The translations under genes and the position numbers were made by a program. From Berberis thunbergii (lineage: Eukaryota > Streptophyta > Magnoliopsida > Ranunculales > Berberidaceae): a stretch of 64,000 nt of DNA. The stretch covers positions 372,001 through 436,000 of the forward strand of contig QNQO01000806.1 in the NCBI GenBank assembly GCA_003290165.1, read 5' to 3'. The notes beneath the pieces were generated by a model that saw nothing but the letters and a program-made list of their open reading frames with translations, was not told the DNA's origin and ran no database searches. Numbering within the stretch: position 1 is the stretch's first letter; the number at the start of each line of letters is the position of its first letter. Positions 34,516-45,702 of this stretch are shown here, one piece after another.

Positions 34516-35246
34516 TAGAGGTGGGCACGGGATGGGATGGGACGAGATAGATCCATCCCTATCTCATCCCGCTCATGCGGGATTGGGACGGGACGGGATG
34601 AGATAAACCCCATCCCGATCTCGTCCCATTCCAAACGGGTTCGGGACGGGATGTGATCATTGTGTTTCAAATTGACCATGCAATTTCAATAACCAAAATA
34701 GCTCTTCAGCAAATTGCAAGTTCACACAAAACCATGCTGAAAATGAAATAATAAACCAAAATGCAATCAACTAAACATAATGTAACATATGCCATGATAA
34801 GCACATGAAGCTGTCATTGGAATCTCTCACAGAGTTTAATTTTCATGCATATCTATCCTTGCAAATGAGATGATACTAGGAACCCATTAAATTGTATTAT
34901 AGGTTGAGTATCCAAAGTTTTCAATGAAATCGAATGTACCCTAGTTAAATACAATTAACCAAATTGGTCTTCAAATATGAATTGATTTGACATTGAAAAT
35001 TTTAGATGCTAAAATGTTATATGCATCAGGGTATTTGTATGGGCATCCAAATATTGCAATCCTAAAATAAATAAATAATAAGTATTAATAATAAATATTG
35101 AAAAATTAGTTCGAGACGGGATTGAAAATCTTCATCCCATCCCATTCTAGATCGGTACGGGACGGGATCGGGATGAAATTATTCAATCCCATTAAGATCT
35201 AAAAAAATCGGGACGGGACGGGAACTAGATGGGATGCCCACCCCTA
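34516..35246. mobile_element. Non-autonomous hAT element with 8-bp target duplication
   Basis: The ends are TAGAGGTGGGCA and, reading in from the right, TAGGGGTGGGCATCC. The flanks are a perfect 8-bp repeat GTGGAGAG (34508-34515 and 35247-35254), as hAT transposases produce. GGGACGGGA/TCCCGTCCC motifs repeat beneath both ends around an AT-rich centre. No transposase is encoded. Confidence 0.9.
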
Positions 35247-35369
35247 GTGGAGAGTCACACCGATTGATGACATGGATGAATGTTGATATTTAATCGAGGG
35301 AATCCCACCTCTTTCTCTTCCCTGTAAGTGGGTGGAAAGAGAGAGAGAGAGAGAATATTCTGAGTATGT

Positions 35370-35381
35370 GGGGGGGGGGGG
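35370..35381. repeat. Poly-G tract after a (GA)n run
   Basis: A GA dinucleotide run (about 35338-35353) is followed within 20 bp by 12 G. A longer run of about 21 G lies at 35812-35832. Confidence 0.75.
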
Positions 35382-35399
35382 AGGGAATTAAGAAAGAAA

Positions 35400-35605
35400 G
35401 AGCAACCCGTCTAATTGTCGAGGGAATGGGCGAGGAAATTAACGAGGGAGGGAGAGAGAGGGGGGACTGTTCATCCCCCTCGGGATGCGTGCAAGGAAAA
35501 TGACAGCATGCATCCCGAGGGGGATGGACGGTCCCCCCTTCCCTCTCTCCCTCCCTCGCTGTTTTCCTCACCCATTCCCTTGACAATTAGATTTTTTCAA
35601 GAGAG
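35400..35605. mobile_element. Mutator-type MITE, copy 2
   Basis: The left end is GAGCAACCCGTCTAATTGTC and the right end, read inward, is CTTGAAAAAATCTAATTGTC. Beneath both lies GRGGGAATGGGYGAGG and a long hairpin with CATCCCCCTCGGGATGC. Sequence and structure match 42355-42510 and 14414-14604. The flanking 9-mers (AGAAAGAAA and AGAGAGACT) agree only partly, so the target duplication has decayed or the boundary is slightly off. Confidence 0.68.
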
Positions 35606-36884
35606 AGACTTGTGAGTTTGGTGGGAATTAAAAAGGAGAGAAAACTGACTTTCATTGGAATACACTCAACTGACTCAACAGGAGAGAAGGATGTCTAACA
35701 ATTCTATTTAGTGGGGGAGGGTAAAATTTGACTAATTTTGATGGGGTAAAGAGTGAACAAAAAAATTTAATCCTGTAAAATTTGCATAGTTTTATTAAAG
35801 AATTTGAAATTGGGGGGGGGGGGGGGGGGGGGCGCATGTCAAAACCCATTTCTTAGTTGTTTTTGAAGCATGAAAAGCTCATGGATTATGTTGTCTCGTT
35901 TCCTATTTCTTATATCGACCATGACAAAATGAGTGATTAAACTTGAGCTGTATGGCCCCAACAATGGTGCATGACTCCATTGGATTTCTTAGCCTAAACT
36001 AGGTAGTTGTTATTTTGTGATCATACAAAAGTTTACCAATACAAAAATACTGAAAATGTCCATCATTTGGGAACTTGGAACTCTAACTTGTGGTTTACTG
36101 CTTATGTGAATTGGTATTTGCATTATTATATTATGACTTGAAAGTAGTTAGTATGTGATCCTCCTTTAAACTTGAATTTGATTGTTACGCAAATTGACTT
36201 GCTAATACGAATCCTTATATTGAATGTGTTTGATCCCCACTTTGTTACAAATGCTAGGTCCCCCCCCCTCCCCAAAAAAAAAGGGTGAATATTGTGGTGG
36301 ATTTGATTTTGATCGACAAAGTGTCACCGTATAAAATTTTGAGATATCACAATGAGTGATACAGATAACCTTGAGTTTTTAAACTTTAATCACACTAAAT
36401 TGAACTACCACACCTTTTGTTGTTTATGATGTCCCTTTCCTATAAAAAAACTAAGTAACCTTCGGGTTGGATTTTCGGAATAGGACAACCTTTCTTAAAA
36501 GAGAAATTAAGTAATCTTCGGGTTGGGTCTTGCTAAAAGGGACTGACATTTGAATTGCCTAAAATAGGCTTGATTATTTATCCGTAAAAAATGTGAAGTG
36601 AGATAATTCGCACAAATTAGCCTAAAAGCGACTTTTATGGTACTCATATAGTTAGGAGTATCCGGTGATGCATGCCCTATGTAATGTTCCCACATAGGCA
36701 TGTTTGGCAGATAATTACTTCTTTATATGAGAGAGGCATACTGACATGTATATTCAGTGCGAAAAAGGTGGCAAATGCGGTGTAGTATAAGGGAATCAAT
36801 TCATTAAAAATGAATAATTTGTTTAAGACAAATAATTTATGGACACAACTGTCTAAATTGATGAATATGATTAATTGAGATATT
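35606..36884. other. No gene recognised; small tandem duplication
   Basis: A poly-G run lies at 35812-35832. An imperfect duplication of about 55 bp lies at 36431-36545, with both halves containing TAAGTAAYCTTCGGGTTGG. This stretch is the left flank of the gypsy element. Confidence 0.45.
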
Positions 36885-36889
36885 AAATC

Positions 36890-37565
36890 TGATGTAGTCG
36901 AATCATGTTCTCCTCGATCTTGATCTTGAACTGCACATGGAACACATGTGAGCCAAAAACCACCGTTGTGGCGGCCAATGACACTCCGATGCTAAAGTCA
37001 GACAAGGCTTGAGAAATGTGTAATACTATAAATTGGGTTATGTAGCGTACCTTTGTTCATCAACCCTGTGTCTTATTTATAATGTGAGAGTCCTTGTTCA
37101 GCTAGGCCTTTGGTGGCGCAATTTAGGGAAAGATATCTTGTTGGAGATCCTTTCCTTGTTAGGAGTCTTCCATGTAGAAGAGTTTCCCTACACGACTTGT
37201 GTTCCTAGATCTACAAAGGATTATTCCCCTATGGAGGTTGTCCATGCAGGGGAGTTTTCATACATGACTTATACTCTGGTATTTGTTTCATAATCGAAAT
37301 TAATTTATTGCTGGCATGTCTACCTTAGGTCGATCCCCTGGATACGTGCCTTATTAAGACTAACGAGTATCAGGCTTGACCGTGTGATGCGTGGGCTTAA
37401 TAGGGTGCTCCAATTTGGGTCCAACCTTATGGACCCTATCGAGATGACCTTAGTGTTCTCTGGGCTTTGCCAGGTTGGGCGAGCGATCAGGCCCACTTCG
37501 CTACGTTGATGAGATAATCATGCACATGTATTGCGCGAATTAAAGGACGGTTTGGTGCATCATCA
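36890..37565 (-). repeat. 3' LTR of the gypsy element
   Basis: This 676-bp LTR aligns along its full length with 53344-54000. The adjoining internal sequence (37566-37580), read on the minus strand, is CTCGAGGGGAGCAAC, a good polypurine tract for plus-strand priming. Confidence 0.92.
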
Positions 37566-37859
37566 GTTGCTCCCCTCGAGTTAGTGGGCCATCTTGACGG
37601 TCCACTAAGTCACTGCAATAGGAACTATACAGTTGTGATGGTTGAGCCCATGATGACATCTCGATCGGTGCACATCATTAAATGAGTATGTGAATGCTCG
37701 AAAAAGGGGCGTGAATCCCTTGCTCTATAAAAGTTGCCATCTTCGCAGAGGAGAGTTTCATTACTTTTGTAATCTTTCTTAAAATTATTCTTGGTTTTTT
37801 GCTTCTGAGTTCTTGCTTCTTGTTTCTCAAGTGCACTCATAAGTTCGTACTTTCTTCCA

Positions 37860-39720
37860 TGGTCGACAATGTTGAACTCACTCCTGAACAGGAGTTGTCC
37901 TACGCTTGTCACAAAGTTTTTTTAGGACAGGTTGATCGGTGAATCAGATCTGGCTAAACTCCGGGATCAATATCAAATTCTTGAATACCTGGAACTTACT
38001 CCCTTGGACACTGACCGAACCCCGTTAGTGCCTCCGCAGGGGTTCATCGCCTTGCATAAAGACACGTTTCAATTTGGATTCCATTTTCGGTCCCAAAAGA
38101 TATTTGGCGCTTCCTTGTGTATCTTTGCATTCCTCCCGCTCAGATGGTGCCGAATAGGTTTAGGACCTTGATTGATGTCTTTATCAGGGCGAATGTCGCT
38201 AGCCTTCGACGGACTAAACGAGTGGTCCATCTCCTGAATGCTCACGGGGCTATCAACTTAGCACGCCAGATTGTTTGGGTCCACTGTCGTACCAGTTCAA
38301 GTCCTGGCAGAAGTATTATTTTCTTGCTTATTTGAAATCTTTGTACTTTAAGCTGGAGGGGCGTCCACTCGACAAATGCTTCAAATTTGATTGTAGTAAG
38401 CACAATGTTCCCTTTCCTTTTTCTTATGCGGTCATCATGAATGTTGCATTGAATTGTTGTTTTATTTCTTTGTAGAGAAGTTTATGGCTTGAACTCTCAC
38501 TAAGGTGGAGGAGTCAATAAATAAAAAGTTCGATGACCTTTCTTTTATGACTATCGAAATGGTTATAGTTTCGAGCAACATCATGTGGAGTGGACTGTTC
38601 GTGAACTTTTGTGAAGCTCCCATTCAGTTCAAAACATCGATTAAGGAGACCAGCAGTGGTCGTTCAAATAAGAGAAAGCTGATGATGCCTAGCCTGACAA
38701 GGCAGGCTGAGTTGGAGGCGACCCTGCCACCCATTACTCGGCCCAAAAGGAAGCGGGTCAATCGCAAGGCTGTTTCCTCTTCCGATCCGCTGATTCCACT
38801 GGAGGAGAAGGTGACCATCATGGAGCCTGGACATACTTAGCCCGAGTGAGAAATGCTTCTTGAAGAGTAGGGTGTCGTGCTTGAACCTCCTGCCCCCATC
38901 ATTGACCTAGAAGGGGATCGTTTGGGGCTGGCAAGCCTTGGTAACGTCGAAGCTTCACATCTTGTTGGGTCCTCGGATATGGATCATGACGGAAAATCTA
39001 CTGATGCTCCCCGTTCTACTGAAGTTTTTGGTATAGGGAATGGATCTTCTCCCTCTCTTCCAACCCCAAACTCCGACGTTGAGCATCGGGCTGAGCTTCT
39101 AGTTGAAAAGGCCTAGGCTGCCAAGCGACAATCTTTGAAGGGCCCCCTCGAGACAGTAATGACGTCCAGGGGCGGAGCGGGCGCGTCAATGGATCGGAGT
39201 GAGCTGCACCCTTAAAGGGAGCGAGATGAGTCTGATTGGACGTACTCAAGCGGAGTTGAAGCACGTGAAAAAGGAAGCGAGAAAAACACATCCTGATCTG
39301 CAAGCTTGGGCTTCTTAAAGGGAGCGAGCTGAGTCTGATTGAACTGCCCTGCGACAGAAGCTTGAGTCTTAAGTTGCTGACGTGCGTTGTCATATCAGCG
39401 AAGAAGAGGATCAAGTTGCTTCTGGGTTGGCTGAGCTAAATCTGTTAAAACAGCAACTGGTTGAGGAGCAATCTCAGGTGGTTGTGCTTGCAGAGAGGCA
39501 TAATAATGCGAAAAAGAGTCCAGCAGAATCTGAAGCTCGTGAACAGAAGCAGCATGCAACTTTGGACATTGTTGAGATTGTTTGGGGTAGGTTGGAATTA
39601 CTAGGGCTGATCGAAGAAGAGAATCCCGATCTCGAACTTGACTTTGAGTACTACAAAAGGGTGCTTATTGGAAGATTGACCTGGAGGAAGCTTCTGATCT
39701 AGTGCCCTCGACTAACAATT
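37860..39720 (+). pseudogene. Antisense extra ORF of the gypsy element (Transposase_28, 'putative gypsy type')
   Basis: Its function is unknown; Tat-lineage elements often carry such an extra ORF in sense or antisense. It starts near 37860 (MVDNVELTPEQELSYACHK). It passes through a frame with LRDQYQILEYLELTPLDTDR and GFIALHKDTFQFGFHF, then a shifted frame with PPAQMVPNRFRTLIDVFIRA, the pattern of the Transposase_28 domain. A Lys/Arg-rich stretch (about 38650-38790) may be a nuclear localisation signal. The C-terminal third (39120-39700) is a charged coiled coil containing LNLLKQQLVEEQSQVVVLAE. It runs opposite to gag-pol. Frameshifts and stops near 38120, 38840 and 39115 break it, and a hAT element sits just past its end. 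Confidence 0.72.
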
Positions 39721-39760
39721 TGAGATAGGCTTCTGATGATGCTGACTTGTCCCCTGTAAT

Positions 39761-40406
39761 CAGTGTTCTAAAAATCGCTAGGCGCTGGGCGGGCGGCGAG
39801 CAGGTGCCTAGGCGGTCTTAGGTTTTGTATTATTACTTTAATAATTTACAAAAGTTAAGCATAATACATTATCAATTACATCCAATTTAATGCCAATATA
39901 CATATGCAAAATTTAAAAACATGAAAAATTAACAATCGTGAACAAAATTTATTAAAACTCAAATGACTGAAGTTGGTCATGATGGGTACTTTATATAAAT
40001 TTGAATTTGTGTACTCTTTTATTTTTCTTCAAATTGCATGAATAACCTCAGTTATGTTTGATAAAATCTACATTAGTAAAATTGGTACCCGGCAGATCCT
40101 TTGAAAATTCCATTAAGTAATCATCATTTGCTACATTTAGACATATACTGAATAAAAAACAATTAAATAGTTTATTTCTAAAAAATAGGAACACAATCAG
40201 CCTTATTAAAAAATTAAAAAAATAAAATAAAAATCGCCTAGACCCACCTAGAGTCCGCATAGACCCCGCCTAGATCCCGCCCAGACCTGCCCAGACTGCC
40301 CAGAACCGCCCAGACAGCCCACCCAGCCATTAATCTGGGCGGTTTTCCACCTTCTAGAGCCTAGGCGCAGCCTAAGCGACCACCTAGGCCGATTTTTAGA
40401 ACACTG
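39761..40406. mobile_element. Non-autonomous hAT element with 8-bp target duplication
   Basis: The perfect terminal inverted repeat CAGTGTTCTAAAAATCG is present at both ends. The flanks are CCTGTAAT (39753-39760 and 40407-40414). GCCTAGGCG-type motifs are dense beneath each end around a 400-bp AT-rich core with no transposase. It inserted into the gypsy element between the antisense ORF and the tandem array. Confidence 0.95.
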
Positions 40407-40668
40407 CCTGTAATCCCTTCTGATGTAACTGGCCCTTCGGCATCTGAAGCAGATTCTCCACAACAGACGTAATCTTTAAGATATGACTTAAAAAAAGCTT
40501 GTTAAGTAATATTTTATACTTGTACTTTCTAGATCTTAGCTGCATTATCATGTCATTGCATCGGTCTCTTAGACTTGTAACTTGCATAGTAGATTATGAA
40601 GTCATTGCTCTTCAGATTTCTTAGACCATCTTAATCCGCTTACTCGCGGATTAGGCTGTAGGTTGAAC

Positions 40669-41246
40669 CAAAAGCCATCGTCATTAGTCAGAACCAACTA
40701 AGCTTTGGTCAGGTTTGGCCATCATTGTCATTCACACTCAATGAACTAGGCGTTATAACCAACTAAGCTCATTCAGCCATCATTGTCAGGTTCGACCATC
40801 ATTGCCTTTCAAGACATCATCATCAAGTTGAGTGAGCTCTGACTAGACTCCAACTTTCTAACCCATCGTCATTCGCGCTCGCCAGACTAGGCGTTAGAGC
40901 AGACCAGAAGCCATCGTCATCAGTCAAAACTGACTAAGCTTTGGTCAAGTTTGACCATCATTGTCTATGGTAATAACAATGATCCCTGGAAAGCCATCGT
41001 CATCGGGCTGCATGAGCTCTGACTAGATTTCCACTTTCTAATCCATCGTCATCCGTGCTCAACGGACTAGGCATTAGAATGGACCAGAAGCCTTCGTCAT
41101 CAGTTGAGATTGACTAAGCTTTGGTCAGGTTCGGCCATAATTGTCTAAGATAGAACAATGATCCCTGACAAGCCATCGTCATTAGACTGCGTGACCTCTG
41201 ACTAGACTCTCACTTTCTAGCCCATCGTCATTCGTGCTCGACAGAC
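40669..41246. repeat. 180-bp tandem repeat array of the gypsy element, left part
   Basis: Units begin around AAGCCATCGTCATCAGTCAA. Matching positions at 40908 and 41088 give a 180-bp period. Each unit contains CTTTGGTCAGGTTYGGCCAT and GAGCTCTGACTAGA. The first unit is longer and rearranged. The array is cut by the pararetrovirus and resumes at 49236. Tandem arrays between integrase and the 3' LTR are typical of Tat elements and can seed satellite DNA. Confidence 0.85.
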
Positions 41247-41327
41247 AATTTTTTTTATAAAGAGCTTGATTGAAGGTATAAGTGTCTTGAATAAGTAGCT
41301 CTTTATTTACAAAACAACTATTTGTTT
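41247..41327 (-). repeat. Left terminal redundancy of the pararetrovirus
   Basis: It matches 49144-49234 in the same orientation (both contain TTATTTACAAAACAACTATT) with a few substitutions and one 10-bp gap. It lies within the protease-RT coding region, so it is not an LTR. Confidence 0.88.
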
Positions 41328-42345
41328 CAAAACTATTGGTAGTCCCACCACACTTTTGATCGCACTCTGTATGTGGTGAAGGTTTTTCGTGTTCAGGATA
41401 GTCTTTATAAATAACAAGATTATGTTTATCAAGTAGGTAATCCGTTGGTGTTGTCGTGGTTTGCTTAAAGAATTGAATATAGTTTCTATTGATCAAAACA
41501 CTTCCGTTCATATTTCCGAGAAAATTTAGACCTAAAACACATTTATGATTATGTTTTATGTCTTGTAAACAAACTTGTGGGAGTGGATAATATTCATCAT
41601 ATTTGCCAAAGCTATTTAAGAATGATATTTGACAATCTCTCAAACAATATTCAACTATATTATAAGTGTCATTGAAGCTCTGCTGATATGAAGGTTTTGG
41701 CAATTTCATTTGATATTTTTCTTTTATAAGAGATAAATCAATTTGAAATTTAGAACATCCAGTATCAATCATAGCTGTAAAATCTTTAGTTTGTCCATCA
41801 CTAAATTTAATATTACATAAAACACTTAATAACTTTGTAGTTGGTAAAATCATTATAGCAGGATCTAGAGTTGAAAAAGATGGTGGTATATGAAAATCTT
41901 GAGAAACTAATGTTTCTATTATATCATAATCTTTTTCTTTTGATTTTTGTTTTTGCTCTATATTTTTATCAATTGATTCGAGATTTTTTATGTGGTTTTT
42001 TAAACATGTTATTTCATTCTGAAGGTTATTTATTACAGTATTGAATTCATATTTTGTTTTTTTAAGTTCAAATAAATATTTATCTTTTAAAAAGGCATTC
42101 TCAAGTTGGGATTGTTTCAGAAGCATTTTATACTTTTGTAGTTCAATGTCGTTTGAAGTGTTGGTACCAATACCTGTTGGTTTTGATTCTATATTGTATC
42201 TTTCTATAAGACACCATTTACATGTCTCAATTTTACAATTTTACATTGATATCGATAGTCAAGACTAGGATATCTTATACAATGTTTGCATTTTTTTTTA
42301 TCAAATCCTAATTCAGAAGCCCATTCATGGTTACATTCTTCATCA
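41328..42345 (-). pseudogene. Pararetroviral aspartic protease and preceding coiled coil
   Basis: The protease would cut the viral polyprotein. The open frame from 42126 is 314 residues. Residues 1-65 are charged and predicted coiled coil. The active-site triad D-T-G is at residues 121-123 in AMIDTGCSK. A second hydrophobic block containing VLGLNFLG lies at about residues 195-202. The last residues of the open frame run past the viral end into host repeat DNA. Upstream, between 42345 and 42130, lies a Cys/His-rich segment with CNHEW and CKHC. This is the best-preserved gene of the copy. Confidence 0.82.
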
Positions 42346-42354
42346 TTTAACATA

Positions 42355-42510
42355 GAGCCCTTCTAGGCGTCGAGGGAGTGGGCGAGGGAGGTGGTGTTAC
42401 CACTCATCCCCTTCGAGATCAGTGTCAGCACGCATCTCGAGGGGGATGAGTGGTAACACCCCCTCCTTTGCCCATTTCCTCGCCCACTCCCTCGACATTT
42501 AGAAAAAGCG
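42355..42510. mobile_element. Mutator-type MITE, copy 3, inside the pararetrovirus
   Basis: This 156-bp element has ends GAGCCCTTCTAGGCGTCGAG and, reading inward, CGCTTTTTCTAAATGTCGAG. It is flanked by a perfect 9-bp duplication TTTAACATA (42346-42354 and 42511-42519). The interior is a near-perfect hairpin with CACTCATCCCCTTCGAGATC and its complement. It is the youngest-looking of the three copies and interrupts the viral coat-protein/protease region. Confidence 0.92.
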
Positions 42511-42519
42511 TTTAACATA

Positions 42520-43609
42520 TGACTTTCTATCTTGTCACTACTAAATTCATCATTAGTATTTTCATTATAGTACTCTTCATGAATACTATAAACTTCATCA
42601 TTATCATTGTCATCTATACTAACAATGTCTTCTTCTAGATCTTCTATAAGATGAGTGTGAGAGTTATTAGTTTTATACTTTTGAGGACATCTATTTGCTA
42701 AATGTTTTTCATTTCCATATAAATTATATTTGCATTTATTCTGAGATGGTGTGTTTGGTTGCATGGAATCTTATGCCATGAAAATTCATGAGAGAACACA
42801 TACATTTTAGGCTAAATTGATGTATCACTATAAATTTACCATTTGATTTTGTGATCAATGGTGGGAATAGAACTCCCATGAACATGAGAATCACACGCTT
42901 TGGGGGACCAAGGAGTGAGATTCCCATGTTCATGGGACTTCCATTCCCACCATTGATCACAAAATCAAATGGTGGTCAAATGATGGATGTGGAGTGATAT
43001 GTCAATTTAGCCTTAAATGTAGGTCTTCCCTTATGAATTCCCATGGTATAGGATTCCATGCAACCAAACACACCCTAAAATCTTCATAAGATTTGTTGTT
43101 TTAGGAGGATCTGGACTATTGACAGAACTGCTTGGTTGTTGTTCCATAAATGTTTCTTCGTTTAAAAGAATATAACATTTTCTTAATAGCATATATGGTG
43201 GTAATTCTTCTTCTAATACAGGCTCTTCATATTGCATATTAAAGTCTTTGTCTAATAATTTTCTTATTTGTGGAATAGGTAATTTTCCATGTATTTTTTC
43301 TAATTCTGTTGTTCTTTTATCGATAATTTCTATTACCCCATCTAAAGTAAGATCTTTTTCATTTATTGTCATATGAGTACAATCTAAAGTTTCATCTTTC
43401 TCATCTTTATGGCGCGTCTCTTCAGATTGTTTAGTATAATTACTAAATCTTAAATTTAAAGTTTCATCATTGTTTTTGTAACTAAAATTTTCTTTCGGTA
43501 CTAAAATAAATTTTTCTAAGAAAGATTCTATTTTCCAATCTAATCCAGCATTTAATTCGGGAGAAAATTGTTTAGCCCTTATAGCTTGTATTCCTTTAGT
43601 TTCTAACAA
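42520..43609 (-). pseudogene. Pararetroviral coat-protein region, split by a Tourist-like MITE
   Basis: The coat protein would package the viral DNA. The 5' part (43609-43080) is an open frame rich in charged residues (ELNAGLDWKIESF; PIPQIRKLLDKDF) that ends in the MITE. The 3' part (42764-42520) holds a zinc-knuckle remnant in which the two expected N-terminal Cys positions are Tyr, with H and C kept in EKHLANRC. An acidic tail of Asp/Glu follows, as in many caulimovirid coat proteins. The 328-bp MITE between the parts and the altered knuckle make it non-functional. Confidence 0.72.
42748..43075. mobile_element. Tourist-like MITE, copy 2, inside the pararetrovirus
   Basis: The ends are GGTGTGTTTGGTTGCATGGA and, reading inward, GGGTGTGTTTGGTTGCATGG. 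It is the same family as 17561-17879 along its whole length. TAA is present on the right (43076-43078), but the matching left base triplet has been lost with a few bases of the end. Confidence 0.88.
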
Positions 43610-44629
43610 TTTTCTAGATTGTTATTATCTAACTGATATTTAGTAGTACTGGTCTCAGATAATCTTCCTATAAATCCTGTGCATATTAATAAATTTTCTT
43701 CACCTCTTTTCATATCACATCCTTTAGATTTAATTCCTATTCTAATATTATGATAAAATTTCTTTGTTGGAAGAAGATAATCAGGTGCACAGTATACAAT
43801 TCCTCCTTTTTTGTTCATATCTTATTCAATAGATCCTAATAATCCATTTTCTATATTTGTAAACCGATCATCATATAAACATAAAAATAAGTTTGCACCT
43901 AAATTGGATCGATGTAATCCTTTAATTCTAATTATTATTATACCGATATGGATTAGACTTAGATATTTTGCTTCAAGTTTTTTCCAAGATTCATGGTTGA
44001 TTAAGTCTAATTTTATTTGTTGGTCTTCATTTGTACAAGATATTTGTCTTTTACTATAATGTTGATATATAAAAGGCTTACTAAATGGATTTTTTGGTGT
44101 TTTATATAAGATAGATGGTTCTATTTGGTCTAATTTGTTTTGTTTAAATCTTTCTATTTATTGGTCTACATCCAACATAGTTTCTAAGCTAATGCATGCC
44201 TAAAGATTTTGTAGTGTTATTTCTTAATCTACTAAATAGATTTCCTACTATTTTTTTTCTCTATATATTATTTGTTTTCCACGTTCCATAACAATTTCTA
44301 CTTTGTTTTTTACCTGTAAAGCTAAATCCTATATTTAATGTTTTAAATTCGTTTATTAGTTTACTAATATTTTCTTCAGGAGATAATAAATTTTTTATTT
44401 CTCTTAAACTATCTTCTAAGTCAAAGACTTGATCTTTTAGAGTATTCAATATTTGAGCTATATTTAATTCCATATTTCCTATAGTTTTGCTTTCTTTTAG
44501 TCTATGTTTTATATAATCCAACTTATCTATTATATCAAAATGTAATTTCTTATTTGTTTGTTTTGTATTGATAGATAACTTTATTATGGAAATGTTTGTT
44601 TCTAAATTACTGGCAAAATTTATCAACAA
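43610..44629 (-). pseudogene. Pararetroviral movement-protein region
   Basis: Movement proteins of the 30K family let plant viruses pass through plasmodesmata. The open frame 44629-44261 is an N-terminal helical, coiled-coil-like segment. After a frame break, 44050-43620 carries YDDRFTNIENGLLG and, in 43818-43603, GGIVYCAPDYLLPTKKF with RIGIKSKGCDMKRGEENL, the pattern of the 30K core. Stops at about 44260-44060 and a frame change at about 43820 break it. It follows the primer-binding site, the first gene position in petu- and florendovirus-like genomes. Confidence 0.68.
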
Positions 44630-44843
44630 ATTTGTTAAACTATTTAAATGTTCATTGTTGCTATGTAAAGTATGCTTAAAGTTTCCTTCAATATTACAAT
44701 CTGAATGACTATTATCTATAATATTTTTTGATTTATATAACTATTAATTTCTAAATTAAGATAATCTAATTTTCTATTCATAAACTAATATGTAAACCAA
44801 CTATTAACTTCTTACTAACTATTATTAAATGGCCAAATGACCT

Positions 44844-44857
44844 TGGCTCTTATACCA
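44844..44857 (-). other. Pararetroviral primer-binding site (tRNA-Met)
   Basis: The minus strand reads TGGTATAAGAGCCA, one base from the Caulimoviridae consensus TGGTATCAGAGCCA for minus-strand priming by initiator tRNA-Met. By convention this marks position 1 of the viral genome. It lies about 730 bp downstream of the TATA box and about 215 bp before the movement-protein frame. Confidence 0.88.
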
Positions 44858-45588
44858 AAATGAAAGGGTAGGTAAAGTTTTAAATGTTTTCTTGTAAAAT
44901 CTATATCTGGGGAACGATGTTGCATCTAAGAATCCACCAGAGATGTTATACAGGTAGTTCCTTCAAGCTAGATCGTACAATTGAATATTATAATTAAAGT
45001 ATTTGGATAATATATAAAAAAAAGCTTTCGTACTTGGTGTTTCCCCTGTTTATTTTTAACTTCTAATATATATACTATATGCCAAATTCTATCTTGTTTT
45101 AGGATTAATCTTATGGTTTTTTCCATAGGACATGACCTATGATTTTTCCACATCCCTTAAATTTAAAATATTATACCTTAAACCGTGCTAAAAATCTTAA
45201 TTAAGATGACATGTTAATCCCTTTAAGATTTCCCCCTAAGAATTTAACAATAAAATGGTACTTAATCAAACAAGCTTACTCAGCGGTCATTTCAAAACTA
45301 AGACTAAAAGGCTTTAAGTATCCAATATCGAAATCAGTAGGGCAGATTTGAAAGAATCATAGTTTTTTTAAACAAAATCCTTCATTGGCATAAGTAATAC
45401 ACTAGAACCTAAATATATATGTGAAACATATAATAAACAGGGGGTTCCCCGAAAATGAAAAAAAACTTACTTGTATAAAGAAGCTTGATTACAAGAAAAG
45501 ATTACAAAGAAAGTTTTTTTTTTCTCCCTCTCGATGTTTTTCTCTCTGGTTTTTTTTTCGATGATCTTCAGAGTTGAGTGCTCATCTT
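44858..45588 (-). other. Pararetroviral leader of the pregenomic RNA
   Basis: This AT-rich stretch of about 730 bp lies between the TATA box and the primer site, a usual leader length in the family. A T-rich run near 45515-45560 is A-rich/purine-rich on the transcribed strand. Short frames only (for example 44968-45153). Confidence 0.6.
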
Positions 45589-45600
45589 CTTATATAGTGG
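45589..45600 (-). promoter_or_regulatory. TATA box of the pararetroviral promoter
   Basis: The minus strand reads CCACTATATAAG followed by AAGATGAGCACTC, a strong plant TATA context. It is positioned upstream of the leader and primer site and downstream of a duplicated upstream sequence. Confidence 0.75.
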
Positions 45601-45702
45601 AAGATGAGGATCTCAATTATTTGTGTTCTTTGTACATAGCTTCTCCTTTTACTTAAAAGAGTGGTGGAGCAGGTATTCCATCAATGATTCTTGTCTTTGC
45701 AA

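Noticed and set aside
34280..35586. Ser/Pro-rich and basic frames around the hAT and MITE
   Set aside because: They follow GGGACGGGA repeats and hairpin arms; no domain and open on both strands.
40669..41246. Satellite DNA independent of the retrotransposon
   Set aside because: The array lies inside the LTR-bounded element between integrase and the 3' LTR, the usual site in Tat elements.
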